64,000 nucleotides of DNA from positions 620,001 through 684,000 of the forward strand of contig NZ_JBEPSM010000003.1 of assembly GCF_040548815.1 (NCBI RefSeq). The letters are read 5' to 3'. The stretch is from Kaistia defluvii (GTDB lineage Bacteria > Pseudomonadota > Alphaproteobacteria > Rhizobiales > Kaistiaceae). Under the pieces are notes generated by a model. It was given only the letters and a program-made list of their open reading frames with translations, ran no database searches and was not told the origin of the DNA. The translations under genes were made by a program, and so were the position numbers. Every line of letters starts with the position of its first letter. The stretch's first letter is position 1. This document shows, piece after piece, positions 8,301 to 18,029 of the stretch.

Positions 8301-9320
8301 GTGAACATCACCGAACAGGCAGCCATGGCGCTGGCCATGGACCTCCTCGATCAGAGAAAAGTGCCGGAAAGTCATGCGCTTATCCAATCGCGCGTGCTGG
8401 TGGAGGCCGAGCTGAAGGGGCACCCGTCGCATGGTCTGCAGCGGCTGCCACGTATCCTGAGCCGTCTCGAAAAAGGTTTGATCGACGGCAAAACCACCGG
8501 CGAGGCGCGCTGGCGCTCCGGCGCCGTGCTGGATGTCGACGGCAAGAAAGGGCTCGGCCCGGTTGTAGCCATGGCGGCGCTGGGTCGCCTGGAGGAGCGT
8601 ATTGCCGAGACCGGGATCGCCTTGGCCGCGATCCGCAATAACAACCATCTCGGCATGCTGGCGCACTATGTCGAGCACATCGCGGCCCGCGGGCGCATCG
8701 GCATCGCCATGTCCTCGAGCGAGGCGCTGGTCCACCCCCATGGCGGCACGCGGGCGATGCTCGGCACCAACCCCATCGCGATCGCCATTCCCACGGCGGA
8801 CCGCCCGATGGTGCTGGATCTCGCGACCAGCACCGTCTCGATGGGCAAGATCCACTACCACGCCGCCAATGGCTGGCCGATTCCGGCCGGCTGGGCGCGC
8901 GACGCCGAGGGACGTCCGACGACGGACGCCGCCCGCGCGACCCAAGGCGCGATCGCGCCGTTCGGCGGCGCCAAGGGCTATGGGCTCGGCATGGCCATCG
9001 AACTGCTCGTCGCCGCGCTCGCGGGATCGGCGCTCGCGCCCGATATCCAGGGCACGCTGGATGATCGCATCGCCTGCAACAAGGGCGACGTGCTGATCGC
9101 GATCGACACGCTTGCCGCGCCCGATTTGGCGCTCCGTCTCTCCGCCTATCTCGACGCCGTCCGGTCATCCGTGCCCGCCGATCCCGAGATCGCCGTCAGC
9201 ATTCCGGGCGACGGCGCCTCGCGGCGGCGGCAAGCATCGCTGGCCGACGGCTTCCCGATCGAGGTCCCGCTCTGGGACGCGTTGAACAGCCTGAATCTCA
9301 CCCCCTCCTCGGTTCTTTAA
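8301..9320 (+). CDS. Ldh2 family (malate/L-lactate-type) NAD(P)-dependent dehydrogenase
   Basis: A 339-residue oxidoreductase of the Ldh_2 superfamily, which includes malate, ureidoglycolate, sulfolactate and 2,3-diketogulonate-type dehydrogenases. The family features GHPSHGLQRLPRI near residue 40 (catalytic His region), NNNHLGMLAHYVE and GTNPIAIAIP are present, as is the GGAKGYGLGMAIELL segment. It starts with GTG and has only a weak GAG-type ribosome site. It is the first gene of an operon with an iron alcohol dehydrogenase, an aldehyde dehydrogenase and a hydrolase, regulated by the divergent GntR. The substrate is presumably a 2-hydroxy acid linked to the imported sugar. Confidence 0.88.
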   Translation: MNITEQAAMALAMDLLDQRKVPESHALIQSRVLVEAELKGHPSHGLQRLPRILSRLEKGLIDGKTTGEARWRSGAVLDVDGKKGLGPVVAMAALGRLEERIAETGIALAAIRNNNHLGMLAHYVEHIAARGRIGIAMSSSEALVHPHGGTRAMLGTNPIAIAIPTADRPMVLDLATSTVSMGKIHYHAANGWPIPAGWARDAEGRPTTDAARATQGAIAPFGGAKGYGLGMAIELLVAALAGSALAPDIQGTLDDRIACNKGDVLIAIDTLAAPDLALRLSAYLDAVRSSVPADPEIAVSIPGDGASRRRQASLADGFPIEVPLWDALNSLNLTPSSVL

Positions 9321-9331
9321 GGAAAACACCA

Positions 9332-10558
9332 GTGAGCCTGTTTGCAGCCCTGAGGCTTCCGCGCGAAATCCTGTTCGGCAAAGGCCAGCGCCACGCGCTT
9401 CCCGATGTGGCGGGCAAGCTCGGCAAGCGTGCGCTGATCTGCACGGATGAGCGATTTGCCGGAACGGAAATGTTCGCCCGGAGCGTCGAGGGATTGCGCG
9501 CCGCGTCGATCGAGGTGCTGGTCTATGATCAGATCCTGCCGGACGTCCCGCGCGACAGCGTCGCCGTTTGCGTCGAGGCGGCGCGGGCCTTCGCCCCCGA
9601 CATGGTCATCGGCATTGGCGGCGGCAGCTGTCTCGACATGGCCAAATGCGCGGCGCTTCTCCTCACCCATGGCGGCGTGCTGCAGGACTATTATGGCGAG
9701 TTCCGGATTCCCGGGCCTGTCATGCCTGTCATCGCCGTGCCGACCACGGCTGGCACGGGATCCGAAGTCACGCCGGTTGCCGTGATTTCCGATCCGGAAA
9801 AGACGCTCAAGGTCGGTATTTCCAGCCCGTATCTGATCGCCGCCGCCGCGATCTGCGATCCAGAGCTGACCATGACCTGCCCGCGTGGCCTGACGGCCAT
9901 CGCCGGGGCGGATGCGCTCACCCATGCCATCGAGGCATTCACGGCGGCGCGGCGCGGGAACGGAGCCGAGCTGGCGCAGCAGCATGTCTTCATTGGCAGG
10001 AGCGATCTCACCGATCACTTCGCGCTTCTGGCGATCAAGCTGCTGGGGCGCGGGCTCGAACGGGCCTGCACGGATGGCAGCGACGAGGATGCACGCGCCG
10101 ACGTCATGATGGGCGCGCTGGCCGCGGGCTGTGCCTTCGGCACCGCCGGCACCGCCGCGGCCCACGCCGTGCAATATCCGGTCGGCGCGCTTACCCACAC
10201 GCCGCATGGCCTCGGGGTCGCGACCATGCTGCCCTACGTGATGACCTATAACCGCGCCGTGGTGGCAGAGCAGATCGCCGAGGTTGGCGCCGCGCTGGGC
10301 GTTGATGGCGAAGGCCGGAGCGTCGAGGCGATGGCGGATGCCACGATCGCCGAGATCAGCCGCCTGTTCGCGGCGATCGGCATCACGCCGACGCTCGCCG
10401 CGCTTGGATTGCCCGCCGACAAGGTCGACTGGACCGCCGAGCAGGCCCTCGGCATCGGGCGTCTGGTCAAGAACAACCCGCGAAGCCTCGATCTCGACGC
10501 CATGCGCCGCCTGGTCCAGGCCGCTTATGACGGCGACCTCGCCGCCTCGGCTCAATGA
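9332..10558 (+). CDS. iron-containing alcohol dehydrogenase
   Basis: A 408-residue group III alcohol dehydrogenase. The nucleotide-binding glycine motif GIGGGSCLDMAK and the TTAGTGSEVT segment are visible. Metal ligands follow in ADALTHAIEAF (a His) and in AAAHAVQYPVGALTHTPHG (two His). The Asp ligand is expected slightly upstream of the first. Length is normal. The start is GTG at 9332 with AAGGA upstream. It lies 11 bases after the Ldh2 gene and its stop overlaps an ATG in front of the aldehyde dehydrogenase. It probably interconverts an alcohol and the aldehyde used by the next enzyme. Confidence 0.9.
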   Translation: MSLFAALRLPREILFGKGQRHALPDVAGKLGKRALICTDERFAGTEMFARSVEGLRAASIEVLVYDQILPDVPRDSVAVCVEAARAFAPDMVIGIGGGSCLDMAKCAALLLTHGGVLQDYYGEFRIPGPVMPVIAVPTTAGTGSEVTPVAVISDPEKTLKVGISSPYLIAAAAICDPELTMTCPRGLTAIAGADALTHAIEAFTAARRGNGAELAQQHVFIGRSDLTDHFALLAIKLLGRGLERACTDGSDEDARADVMMGALAAGCAFGTAGTAAAHAVQYPVGALTHTPHGLGVATMLPYVMTYNRAVVAEQIAEVGAALGVDGEGRSVEAMADATIAEISRLFAAIGITPTLAALGLPADKVDWTAEQALGIGRLVKNNPRSLDLDAMRRLVQAAYDGDLAASAQ

Positions 10559-10578
10559 ACCCTTCAGGAGAAACTCCG

Positions 10579-12066
10579 ATGAACGTTCGTCAGCAAATCG
10601 ATCCGTCGACAACGCATGGACTGGATCTTTCCGAATTTTCGCGCGGTCTCTACATCAACGGCGCCTGGCATGCCTCCCGCAGCGGTCGCGTGATCGCCGT
10701 CACCGATCCGTCGACCGGCAAGATCATTGCGTCCGTGCCCGATGCCGCGCTGGAGGATGCCGCAGCCGCGGTTGCGGCGGCTTCCGCTGCTGCCGAGGGC
10801 TGGCGGGAGACCGCGCCGCGCAAGCGCTCGGAAATCCTGCGCCGCTGCTTTGATCTGATGGTCGAACGCTCGGAGATGCTGGCCAAGCTGATCTCGCTGG
10901 AGAACGGCAAGGCGCTGCGCGATGCGCGCGGCGAGGTCGCCTATGCGGCGGAGTTCTTCCGTTGGAACGCCGAGGAAGCGGTTCGCATCTCCGGCGAGTT
11001 CGGCAGGGCGCCGGCCGGCACCAACCGCATCATCGTCGACTACGAGCCGATCGGCGTCTGTGTCCTGATCACGCCGTGGAATTTCCCAGCAGCGATGGCG
11101 ACCCGCAAGATCGCGCCGGCCCTGGCGGCCGGCTGCACGGTCATCCTGAAGCCCGCGAGCGAAACGCCGCTCACCGCCTATGCGCTGGCGGCGCTCTATG
11201 AAGAGGCCGGTGTTCCGCCCGGCGTCGTCAACGTCCTGACCACGTCCACCCCCGGCCCCCTGACGGCCTGGATGCTCGCCGATCCGACGGTGCGCAAGCT
11301 CTCCTTCACGGGCTCGACCGGTGTCGGCCGCGCGCTGCTGGCGGAAGCGGCCAAGAACGTCATCTCCTGTTCGATGGAACTGGGCGGCAACGCGCCCTTC
11401 GTCGTATTCGACGACGCAGATCTGCAGGCGGCGCTCGATGGCGCGATGGTCGCCAAGATGCGCAATGCCGGCGAAGCCTGCACGGCGGCCAACCGTCTCT
11501 ATGTGCAGTCCGGCATCTATGACGCCTTCGCCGAGGGGCTGCGCGAGCGCATGGCCAATCTCAAGGTCGGCGCCGGCACGGACGATGCGACCGAGTGCGG
11601 CCCGATGATCACCCGCAAGGCCGTGCAGAAGATCGATCGCCTGGTGGAGGATGCGACCAGCCGCGGGGCGCGGGTGCTGTGCGGCGGCACCGTCGGCAAA
11701 GGGGAGGGCTTCTTCTATCCGCCGACCGTGCTGGCGGATGTCTCGCCCGAGGCGGAAATGGCGCATGAGGAGATCTTCGGTCCCGTGGCGCCGCTCTATC
11801 GCTTCGAGACGGAGAGCGAGGCGATCGCCCGCGCCAACGACACGGAATATGGTCTGGCGGCCTATATCTTCACGCGCGATGTGGCGCGCGGCTTGCGGGT
11901 AGCATCGCGAATCGAAGCCGGTATGATCGCGCTCAACCGAGGCCTCGTTTCCGATCCCGCCGCCCCGTTTGGTGGCGTCAAGCAAAGCGGGTTGGGTCGC
12001 GAGGGCGGTCAGCATCACGGCATAGCCGAATTCATGGAGGCGAAATACATCGCCACCAGTTTCTGA
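10579..12066 (+). CDS. NAD(P)-dependent aldehyde dehydrogenase, succinate-semialdehyde type
   Basis: A 495-residue aldehyde dehydrogenase closest in pattern to the GabD/SSADH group. The general base is E267 in MELGGNAPF and the catalytic Cys is C301 in NAGEACTAANR. The Rossmann motif FTGSTGVGR and the C-terminal PFGGVKQSGLGREGG are complete. The ATG at 10579 has AGGAG 8 bases upstream. An earlier in-frame ATG at 10555 overlaps the previous stop and has no such box. The aldehyde is probably the product of the preceding alcohol dehydrogenase. Confidence 0.9.
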   Translation: MNVRQQIDPSTTHGLDLSEFSRGLYINGAWHASRSGRVIAVTDPSTGKIIASVPDAALEDAAAAVAAASAAAEGWRETAPRKRSEILRRCFDLMVERSEMLAKLISLENGKALRDARGEVAYAAEFFRWNAEEAVRISGEFGRAPAGTNRIIVDYEPIGVCVLITPWNFPAAMATRKIAPALAAGCTVILKPASETPLTAYALAALYEEAGVPPGVVNVLTTSTPGPLTAWMLADPTVRKLSFTGSTGVGRALLAEAAKNVISCSMELGGNAPFVVFDDADLQAALDGAMVAKMRNAGEACTAANRLYVQSGIYDAFAEGLRERMANLKVGAGTDDATECGPMITRKAVQKIDRLVEDATSRGARVLCGGTVGKGEGFFYPPTVLADVSPEAEMAHEEIFGPVAPLYRFETESEAIARANDTEYGLAAYIFTRDVARGLRVASRIEAGMIALNRGLVSDPAAPFGGVKQSGLGREGGQHHGIAEFMEAKYIATSF

Positions 12067-12076
12067 GGGGGCCATC

Positions 12077-12922
12077 ATGGCGACTGCGCATTCCACGCTC
12101 GATCCGTACCGGATCCGCGACCATGTGGCTGATTTCGACGCCATCGTCGCGGACATTCGAGCGCGCAGCGCGCAGACGCGGTCGGCGGTGCCGATGCACG
12201 CCAACGTCGCCTATGGAGAGGATCCGACCGAGACGGTGGACCTGTTCTTCCCCGCCAACCCCAGCCCCTTGATGCCCGTCCATGTCTTTATCCATGGCGG
12301 ATATTGGCGGATGTTCTCGAAGGAGGATTATTCCTGCGTCGCGCAAACCGTGACGCAGGCGGGCGCCATCGCCGTCATCGTCGACTACGCGCTGATGCCG
12401 TCCGTTCGGATGGCGACGATCGTCGATCAGGTTCGGCGCGCCAAGGCATGGGTGATTGCGAATATCGCCGACTATGGCGGGGATGCATCCCGGTTGACCG
12501 TCAGCGGTCATTCCGCCGGCGCGCATCTCTCGACGTTCCTGTTCGACGATCCCGAGACGTCGTCCGGCATGGGCGCGGCGCTGCTGCTGGGCGGTCTTTA
12601 CGAGCTGCAGCCGCTGCAATCCTCATTCCTGCATGCGGAAATCGCCATCACGGACGACGAGGTCGCCCGCTTCTCGCCCATGCGCCATCGGCATGACGCG
12701 GGTACCCGCGTCGTGGTGGCCGTCGGCGAGTTGGAAACGCCGCCCTTCCACCAGCAGGCGCAAGCCTTTCGCGATGTCCTGGTGGGGCAGGGGCTCTCCG
12801 TGACGCTGCATTCGGTTCGGTCCCGAAACCACATGGACAGTGTCCGGGATCTCGCCAGTCCCGGCTCCGATGCAGGTGCCTTGTTGACTGCCTTGATCGA
12901 GGGATCGCGGGCGCCAGCGTAG
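12077..12922 (+). CDS. alpha/beta hydrolase, arylformamidase-like
   Basis: A 281-residue alpha/beta hydrolase. The oxyanion motif HGGYWRMF is at about residue 75, the nucleophile is S146 in SGHSAGAHL, and a C-terminal His lies in SRNHMDSV. This arrangement resembles kynurenine formamidase and BD-FAE-type esterases. There is no signal peptide. It is the last gene of the operon, 10 bases after the aldehyde dehydrogenase and followed by a strong hairpin. In this context it may open an ester, lactone or amide of the same substrate. No tryptophan-pathway gene is nearby. Confidence 0.85.
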   Translation: MATAHSTLDPYRIRDHVADFDAIVADIRARSAQTRSAVPMHANVAYGEDPTETVDLFFPANPSPLMPVHVFIHGGYWRMFSKEDYSCVAQTVTQAGAIAVIVDYALMPSVRMATIVDQVRRAKAWVIANIADYGGDASRLTVSGHSAGAHLSTFLFDDPETSSGMGAALLLGGLYELQPLQSSFLHAEIAITDDEVARFSPMRHRHDAGTRVVVAVGELETPPFHQQAQAFRDVLVGQGLSVTLHSVRSRNHMDSVRDLASPGSDAGALLTALIEGSRAPA

Positions 12923-12932
12923 TGCGATCCGC

Positions 12933-12990
12933 AAGATTAGGCCCGAGTCCAGCGTCGTTGTACGACCGCCGGACTCGGGCCTAATCTTTC
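12933..12990. terminator. strong convergent hairpin terminator
   Basis: A perfect 18-base stem, AAGATTAGGCCCGAGTCC at 12933-12950 and its exact complement at 12971-12988, encloses a 20-base loop. It lies between the plus-strand hydrolase (ends 12922) and the minus-strand amylase (ends 13031) and can serve both. The T-run after the stem is short. Confidence 0.75.
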
Positions 12991-13030
12991 GCCGCGTTTT
13001 CCGCGACGGGGCACTCTGCCTGCGAGAACG

Positions 13031-14515
13031 CTAGGACTCGGACCGGACCCACACGCTCACGCTGCCGCCATTGGTCGGGAAGGCGGCTCGGCCCTGATCG
13101 TCGAGCACGATCTGGTCGTCCCGGTGACCCAGGAAATCGTGGAAGGTAGCGCCGGCCTGATCGGGGCCTAGCTCGACCGATTTCTCGCCGCCCTCGCCAT
13201 TGGACAGGACCACCACGCAGCCGGGCTCTTCTCCGGTGCCGTGCCGGATGAACCCGACGCAGTTCGCGTCGTCGAACAGGTCCGTCTGCGGTCCATTCGC
13301 GAAACGACTCCGCGCTTCGATCAGCTTGGGCAGGCATTCGATCGCCGGCATGTGGATCTCGTGATCGTTGCCGTCGCCACCCTTGTCGGTGTAGTGCGCG
13401 CCGAACAGGTCCGGGTAGAAGACGCAGGGGACACCCTGTTCCCGCAACAGGATCAAGGCATAGGCCAGCGGCTTGAACCAGGGCTCGACCGGAGCCTCCA
13501 GCGCTTGCAAGGGCTGGGTGTCGTGGTTGTCGACGAGCGTCACCGCATGTTCCGGCGACGCGGCCACCAGCGAGCCGTCGAAAATCGTGCGCATGTCGAA
13601 ATCGGCACCCTGGGCGGATGCGTCATGAAAGCGGTGGTGCAGTCCGACATCGAACAGCATCAACTGCTTGTCGACCAGCTCCAGATAGTTCGAGAGCGTC
13701 TCCATGTCGGGATGCCAGTATTCGGCAACCACGAAGAGCTCGGGATCTACGGTGTCGCGCATATGGCCGACCCAATCACGGAAGAACCAGGCCGGGATGT
13801 GCTTGGCCGCATCCAGCCGGAACCCGTCGACCGGCACCTGCTCCGGCAGCCAGCGGCCCCAATATTTCAGTTCCTCATAGACGGCCGTGTTGCGGAACTC
13901 GACGTCGGCACCCATCAGGAAGTCGAAATTGCCGTTTTCGGCGTCGACCTCCTCGTTCCATTCGCCGTCGCCATATTCGTTGACCAGCCGGAAGATCCCG
14001 CTTTCATCCGGGTCCTTGATGACATCGACGCCGCTGAAGCACTTCACGTCCCAGATGAACTGCGAATATTGGCCGTTGCGACCCGGAAAGGTGAAGCGGG
14101 TGTAGGCCTTGGCCTCGAACGCCTCGTCTTCGATCTGGGTGCGGTCCTCGGGATTGACCCGGCGCACGCGCACGGCCTCTTCTTCGTCTGCACCCATCTT
14201 GTGATTGAAGACGACGTCATGAATGACGCGCAGGCCCTTGGCGCGCAGCGCGCCTGTCGCCTGTTCAAGGCCGGCGCGATCGCCATACTTGGTGGCGACG
14301 GTGCCTTTCTGGTCGAATTCGCCGAGATCGAACAGGTCGTAACTGTCATAGCCGACCGAATAGCCGCCGGTGGCGCCCTTATAGGCCGGCGGCAGCCAGA
14401 CATCGGTGATGCCCATGCTCGCGAGCGCATCGGCCCGTTCCCCCACTTCACCCCAGAGACGCCCGCCATCGGGATAGTACCAGTGGAAGAACTGAAGCAG
14501 AGTCCGTGGGGCCAT
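13031..14515 (-). CDS. cytoplasmic alpha-amylase (GH13)
   Basis: A 494-residue alpha-amylase that hydrolyses alpha-1,4-glucans. There is no signal peptide, so it acts on intracellular glycogen or maltodextrin, like the AmyS group. GH13 conserved regions are present: [15 protein letters not shown] with nucleophile D235, VVAEYW with acid/base E265, and DNHDTQP with D332. The start is the ATG at 14515 preceded by GAGGAAAA. The 100-codon upstream extension of the frame is low-complexity shadow. It lies downstream of catalase in the same direction, separated by a hairpin. The stress-gene setting suggests glycogen use under stress. Confidence 0.92.
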   Translation of the reverse strand: MAPRTLLQFFHWYYPDGGRLWGEVGERADALASMGITDVWLPPAYKGATGGYSVGYDSYDLFDLGEFDQKGTVATKYGDRAGLEQATGALRAKGLRVIHDVVFNHKMGADEEEAVRVRRVNPEDRTQIEDEAFEAKAYTRFTFPGRNGQYSQFIWDVKCFSGVDVIKDPDESGIFRLVNEYGDGEWNEEVDAENGNFDFLMGADVEFRNTAVYEELKYWGRWLPEQVPVDGFRLDAAKHIPAWFFRDWVGHMRDTVDPELFVVAEYWHPDMETLSNYLELVDKQLMLFDVGLHHRFHDASAQGADFDMRTIFDGSLVAASPEHAVTLVDNHDTQPLQALEAPVEPWFKPLAYALILLREQGVPCVFYPDLFGAHYTDKGGDGNDHEIHMPAIECLPKLIEARSRFANGPQTDLFDDANCVGFIRHGTGEEPGCVVVLSNGEGGEKSVELGPDQAGATFHDFLGHRDDQIVLDDQGRAAFPTNGGSVSVWVRSES

Positions 14516-14562
14516 GTTTTCCTCGTGTCGCCGCGATGAGCGGGAGAAAACGGCTGGAAACA

Positions 14563-14594
14563 GAAACGGTTGCTGCGGCAAAACAGCAACCGTT
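14563..14594 (-). terminator. katE terminator
   Basis: An 11-base perfect stem, AACGGTTGCTG at 14565-14575 paired with 14584-14594, has an 8-base loop. Read on the minus strand it follows the catalase stop by about 25 bases and is followed by TTTCTGTTT. It should reduce read-through into the amylase. Confidence 0.65.
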
Positions 14595-14618
14595 CCGGTA
14601 GTTCTTGGCGGATAGAGC

Positions 14619-16727
14619 TTAGGCGCCGTCGACGCGATCCCAGAAGCGCAGCGCGCCGCAGGTCTGGATGAAGCGATCCGCGTCGCCCGCCTGGGCGAGC
14701 TGGACGAATCCTGCGTCGAGTTCTTTCGGCAGTCCTGCCTTGTCGAACAGGCCCGTCGCCGCGGCGGTGAAGCCGCAGAACTTGTAGTGCGCATAGGCAT
14801 CGGCGACGAAGTCACGCGCCGGCGGCAGCTTCAGCAGGTCGGCGAGACCGGCCTCGCTGGCGAGGATGGCCACCGCGTCGAAGAGCACCGAGGGACCGCC
14901 ATCGATCTTGCGATGGGCGGGTAGTTGCGTGCCGTCGCTTGCCTTGACGCCGCCGACTGTCGGCGCAATCCGCTCGAAAGTGCCGCCAGCTTTTTCGACC
15001 GCCTTCTCGAGGGCGGCCAGCAGAGTGGCGTCGACGCCGTCGGTGATCAGGATGCCCAGCTTGCGTCCCTTGAAATGGCTCGGCCCGTTCTTGAGAATGC
15101 TGAGCGCATCCGACGTGGGCAGATCCATCTTGGGCTGCGCCGCCGGGGTCGCGGCCTTCGGAAGGTTGGGCAGGCCGAGGCCGGCAGCCACCGTCTTGGC
15201 CAGGTCGCCATCGATGTTGAGAAGGTGCGAAACCACGCGTTCCCGGATGGCGGGCGTCTCGCAATTGCTTAGTTCGAAGACCAGCGCGTCGGAGATGTGC
15301 TTCTGCTCGATGGCCGTCTGGCTGCGATAGAACTGCCGGGCCTGGCTATAGTGATCGGCGAAGCTCTCGGCGCGCAACCGGACCTTCGGACCTTCGGGTT
15401 CCTGGGCAAGGGTCTGGAAGCCCTGCATGGGCGCCTCGCGCGGTCCGCCGATTTCCGGCCCCCAGGAATTGGGCTCGTAATTGGCCCGTCCCTTTGGATT
15501 GTGGAATGCCATGTGGCCGTCCTGCTGGAAATTATGGAACGGGCACTTCGGGGCATTGATGGGCAGATGCGTGAAATTCGGCCCGCCGAGACGCTTCAAC
15601 TGCGTGTCGAGATAGGAGAAATTCCGCCCCTGCAGCAGGGGATCGTTCGAGAAGTCGATGCCCGGGACGATGTTCTGCGTCATGAAGGCGACCTGCTCGG
15701 TCTCGGCGAAGAAATTCTCCGGCATGCGATCGAGCACGAGGCGTCCGACCGGCGTCACGGGAAGAATATCCTCGGGGATCAGCTTGGTCGCATCGAGCAC
15801 GTCGAAATCGAAACTGTCGGCAAAGTCCTGGTCAAAGGTCTGCAGGCCGAGTTCCCACTCGGGATAGTCACCGCTCTGGATTGCGTTCCAAAGATCGCGG
15901 CGGTGGAAATCCGGATCGGCGCCGTTGATCTTGACCGCCTCGTTCCAGACGACCGACTGCATGCCGAGCTTGGGCTTCCAGTGGAACTTGACGAAGGTCG
16001 ACTTGCCCTCGGCATTGACGAGCCGGAACGTGTGGACGCCGAAGCCCTCCATGAAGCGGAACGAGCGCGGGATGGCCCGGTCGGACATGATCCACATGAT
16101 CATGTGCATCGCTTCCGGCATCAGCGACACAAAATCCCAGAAATTGTCGTGCGCGCTCTGGGCCTGCGGGAAGTCGCGGTCCGGTTCCTGCTTCACGGAG
16201 TGAACCAGGTCGGGGAACTTGATCGCGTCCTGGATGAAGAAGACCGGGATGTTGTTGCCAACCAGGTCCCAGTTGCCTTCCTTGGTGTAGAACTTGACGG
16301 CGAAACCGCGCACGTCGCGCGCCAGATCGGCCGAGCCCTTGTTGCCGGCGACCGTCGAAAACCGCACGAAAACCGGGGTCTTCTCGCCGGCGCGCTGAAA
16401 GATGTCGGCGCGCGTCAGATCGGTAAGTGGTTGATAGGTCTCAAAAAAGCCATGCGCGCCGTAGCCTCTCGCATGGACGACGCGCTCGGGAATGCGCTCG
16501 TGATCGAAGTGGAAGATCTTCTCGCGGAAATGCCCATCTTCGATCAGCGCGGGGCCGCGCGCGCCTTGGCGAAGCGTGTTCTGATCGTCTGCGACCGGCA
16601 TGCCCTGCTGCGTCGTGAGGGTCTTGTACCCTCCCTCGGTGGTCTGGTGCGTCTCGCCTCCGGCGCCCCGAGTAATGACTTCATCGCCCAATTTGGCGGG
16701 CGAGTTCACGCGACTTTTCGGGTCCAT
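14619..16727 (-). CDS. katE: large-subunit catalase HPII type
   Basis: A 702-residue monofunctional haem catalase of the large-subunit clade, which removes hydrogen peroxide, typically in stationary phase or stress. The distal His is in [12 protein letters not shown] (about H85), the distal Asn region is [11 protein letters not shown], and the proximal haem Tyr is in [10 protein letters not shown]. After the core (to about residue 530) comes the extra flavodoxin-like C-terminal domain ([15 protein letters not shown] onward) that defines this clade. GGGAGGAA precedes the ATG at 16727. An EcfG-type promoter lies 70-95 bases upstream, supporting general-stress control. Confidence 0.96.
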   Translation of the reverse strand: MDPKSRVNSPAKLGDEVITRGAGGETHQTTEGGYKTLTTQQGMPVADDQNTLRQGARGPALIEDGHFREKIFHFDHERIPERVVHARGYGAHGFFETYQPLTDLTRADIFQRAGEKTPVFVRFSTVAGNKGSADLARDVRGFAVKFYTKEGNWDLVGNNIPVFFIQDAIKFPDLVHSVKQEPDRDFPQAQSAHDNFWDFVSLMPEAMHMIMWIMSDRAIPRSFRFMEGFGVHTFRLVNAEGKSTFVKFHWKPKLGMQSVVWNEAVKINGADPDFHRRDLWNAIQSGDYPEWELGLQTFDQDFADSFDFDVLDATKLIPEDILPVTPVGRLVLDRMPENFFAETEQVAFMTQNIVPGIDFSNDPLLQGRNFSYLDTQLKRLGGPNFTHLPINAPKCPFHNFQQDGHMAFHNPKGRANYEPNSWGPEIGGPREAPMQGFQTLAQEPEGPKVRLRAESFADHYSQARQFYRSQTAIEQKHISDALVFELSNCETPAIRERVVSHLLNIDGDLAKTVAAGLGLPNLPKAATPAAQPKMDLPTSDALSILKNGPSHFKGRKLGILITDGVDATLLAALEKAVEKAGGTFERIAPTVGGVKASDGTQLPAHRKIDGGPSVLFDAVAILASEAGLADLLKLPPARDFVADAYAHYKFCGFTAAATGLFDKAGLPKELDAGFVQLAQAGDADRFIQTCGALRFWDRVDGA

Positions 16728-16795
16728 GAGGTTCCTCCCAGTTGTGGTGCTTGGATGGAATGCGCTGCGCGTGGTTCACGCGACGGCTGCGCATC

Positions 16796-16821
16796 AACGG
16801 GGGCAAGCCATGATCCGTTCC
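16796..16821 (-). promoter_or_regulatory. EcfG-type general-stress promoter of katE
   Basis: On the minus strand, GGAAC (16821-16817) is followed after exactly 17 bases by CGTT (16799-16796). This matches the established alphaproteobacterial EcfG consensus GGAAC-N16/17-CGTT. It points toward katE and leaves a leader of roughly 60-65 bases. The EcfG, NepR and PhyR genes themselves are not in this window. Confidence 0.75.
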
Positions 16822-17012
16822 CCGAAATGCGCGGGAGATCGGCGGAATCGTGGTGCCGGCTATGCATTTCAGGAAGGAACGCTGGGCGTGCGCGGGATAG
16901 CCTGAACAAGCTTCCCGGTTGGGCAACCGTTCATCTTGGCGAGACGGCGGCGCATCTGGGGCCGCGTCCTGACAGTGCAGGTAGTCGCTCTCGAGCGACA
17001 CCCCAAAATGGA

Positions 17013-17032
17013 GCGGGGCCCGAAGGCCCCGC
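17013..17032. terminator. hairpin terminator after the glycine-zipper stress gene
   Basis: GCGGGGCC at 17013-17020 and GGCCCCGC at 17025-17032 enclose a CGAA tetraloop. It lies just past the stop of the minus-strand gene at 17040-17627. Short T-runs lie on both sides, so it may work in either direction. Confidence 0.65.
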
Positions 17033-17039
17033 ACTTTCT

Positions 17040-17627
17040 TTAGATACGGTCGCTGTACGTGCCGACGCGATCCCTCGGGGGCATCGGCGCATCCGGGTCG
17101 AAGCTGGTCCAGCCGGCCGTCTCGTAATCGCTACGACGGCGCTCCAGGTCGACAGCGCGGGCGTCATGCAGCACGCCGCGAGCCAGTTCAGCCTTCTCGT
17201 CAGCAACGCGGGCGGTGACCAGCGTGCCGCCGCGGCGAACGCCTTCGGCATAAACATGCGCATCGCGCTCCGGCACGCCGGATTCCGTCAGGGCGCCGAC
17301 GATACCGCCAGCTGCGCCACCGACGACCGCGCCAGCCGCAGCGCCGGCTGCGGTTGCGATCAGCCAGCCGGCCGCCACGACCGGGCCAACGCCCGGAATG
17401 GCTACGATGCCAAGGCCGGCGAGAAGGCCGCCGAGGCCGCCAAAGGCCGCGCCAATGCCCGCGCCGGCGCTGGCGTCAACGGCAACGTCCGAAGCATCGA
17501 CGTCGCCGTCGACATTGGAAGCAACCACGCTGATATCATCGCGGGCAATGCCAAGAGCCTGAAGATCGCGAACGGCGGCAGTGGCATCTGCGTGCGTGTC
17601 AAACAGTCCAGAAACGGTCGTAGTCAT
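17040..17627 (-). CDS. general stress protein 17M-like with glycine-zipper core
   Basis: A 195-residue protein. The N-terminal 50 residues (TVSGLFDTHADATAAVRDLQ) resemble the general stress protein 17M (YflT) domain. The middle, about residues 55-125, is a Gly/Ala-rich zipper (repeats such as GAGIGAAFGGLGGLLAGLG) that could insert in or associate with membrane. The acidic C-terminus has no recognised domain. The ATG at 17627 has AAAGGA upstream. A TTG five codons earlier would remove that spacing. It lies 24 bases after a small exported protein, probably in one operon. Role: stress-linked envelope protein, mechanism unknown. Confidence 0.75.
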   Translation of the reverse strand: MTTTVSGLFDTHADATAAVRDLQALGIARDDISVVASNVDGDVDASDVAVDASAGAGIGAAFGGLGGLLAGLGIVAIPGVGPVVAAGWLIATAAGAAAGAVVGGAAGGIVGALTESGVPERDAHVYAEGVRRGGTLVTARVADEKAELARGVLHDARAVDLERRRSDYETAGWTSFDPDAPMPPRDRVGTYSDRI

Positions 17628-17651
17628 GATATGTCCTTTCAACTCCGAAAC

Positions 17652-17945
17652 TTACTTGCTGGTGACGTTGCCCTGGAAGTCGACGGCAACGTCCATCATG
17701 GCTCCGCCCTTCGATGCCTTGCCGCGCCAGATGCCCTCAGCGTCCTTAACCAGCGCCGAAACGTCGGTGTAGCCGGCGTCGGTGACGCGAGCACGGGCCT
17801 GGTCTTCGGTGAAGCTGTTCGCGCCGGCGACCGGAGCAGCCGGGTTCGTCTGCTCACCAGCGACGGCCGGGGTCTTGGCCTCTTCCGCAAAGGCGGGCGC
17901 GGCGGAGGCAGCGATCAGAAGGCCGGCGAATACGAGGTTCTTCAT
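17652..17945 (-). CDS. small exported protein, PepSY-like
   Basis: A 97-residue protein with a clear Sec signal peptide (residues 1-20, ending AFA before EEAK), a Pro/Ala-rich linker (21-42), and a small C-terminal domain. That domain contains FTEDQARARVTDAGYTDVSA and a final beta-rich part (MMDVAVDFQGNVTSK), a layout seen in short PepSY-type periplasmic proteins. It sits inside the stress block with the YciE-like and 17M-like genes. No enzymatic function is suggested. Confidence 0.75.
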   Translation of the reverse strand: MKNLVFAGLLIAASAAPAFAEEAKTPAVAGEQTNPAAPVAGANSFTEDQARARVTDAGYTDVSALVKDAEGIWRGKASKGGAMMDVAVDFQGNVTSK

Positions 17946-17971
17946 GGTGGATCTCCAGGTTTAGACAAAGC

Positions 17972-18012
17972 TCTCCCGGCCACGGCAAACCGTGTTGCAA
18001 ACGGCCGGGAGA
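17972..18012 (-). terminator. hairpin after the YciE-like gene
   Basis: TCTCCCGGCC at 17972-17981 pairs with GGCCGGGAGA at 18003-18012 across a 21-base loop. It lies directly downstream of the YciE-like stop and before the small exported gene, so it may separate the two transcripts. The T-run is weak. Confidence 0.5.
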
Positions 18013-18029
18013 AGAATGAGTGAGGGGGG

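Noticed and set aside
13031..14815. Longer amylase start adding 100 residues
   Set aside because: The added part is Ser/Arg-rich shadow overlapping the catalase terminator. The ATG at 14515 has a good ribosome site and matches the family N-terminus.
15297..18023. A 908-codon plus-strand frame opposite katE and the stress genes
   Set aside because: It crosses several genes and an EcfG promoter, and its residues show no domain, only mirror-image codon bias.
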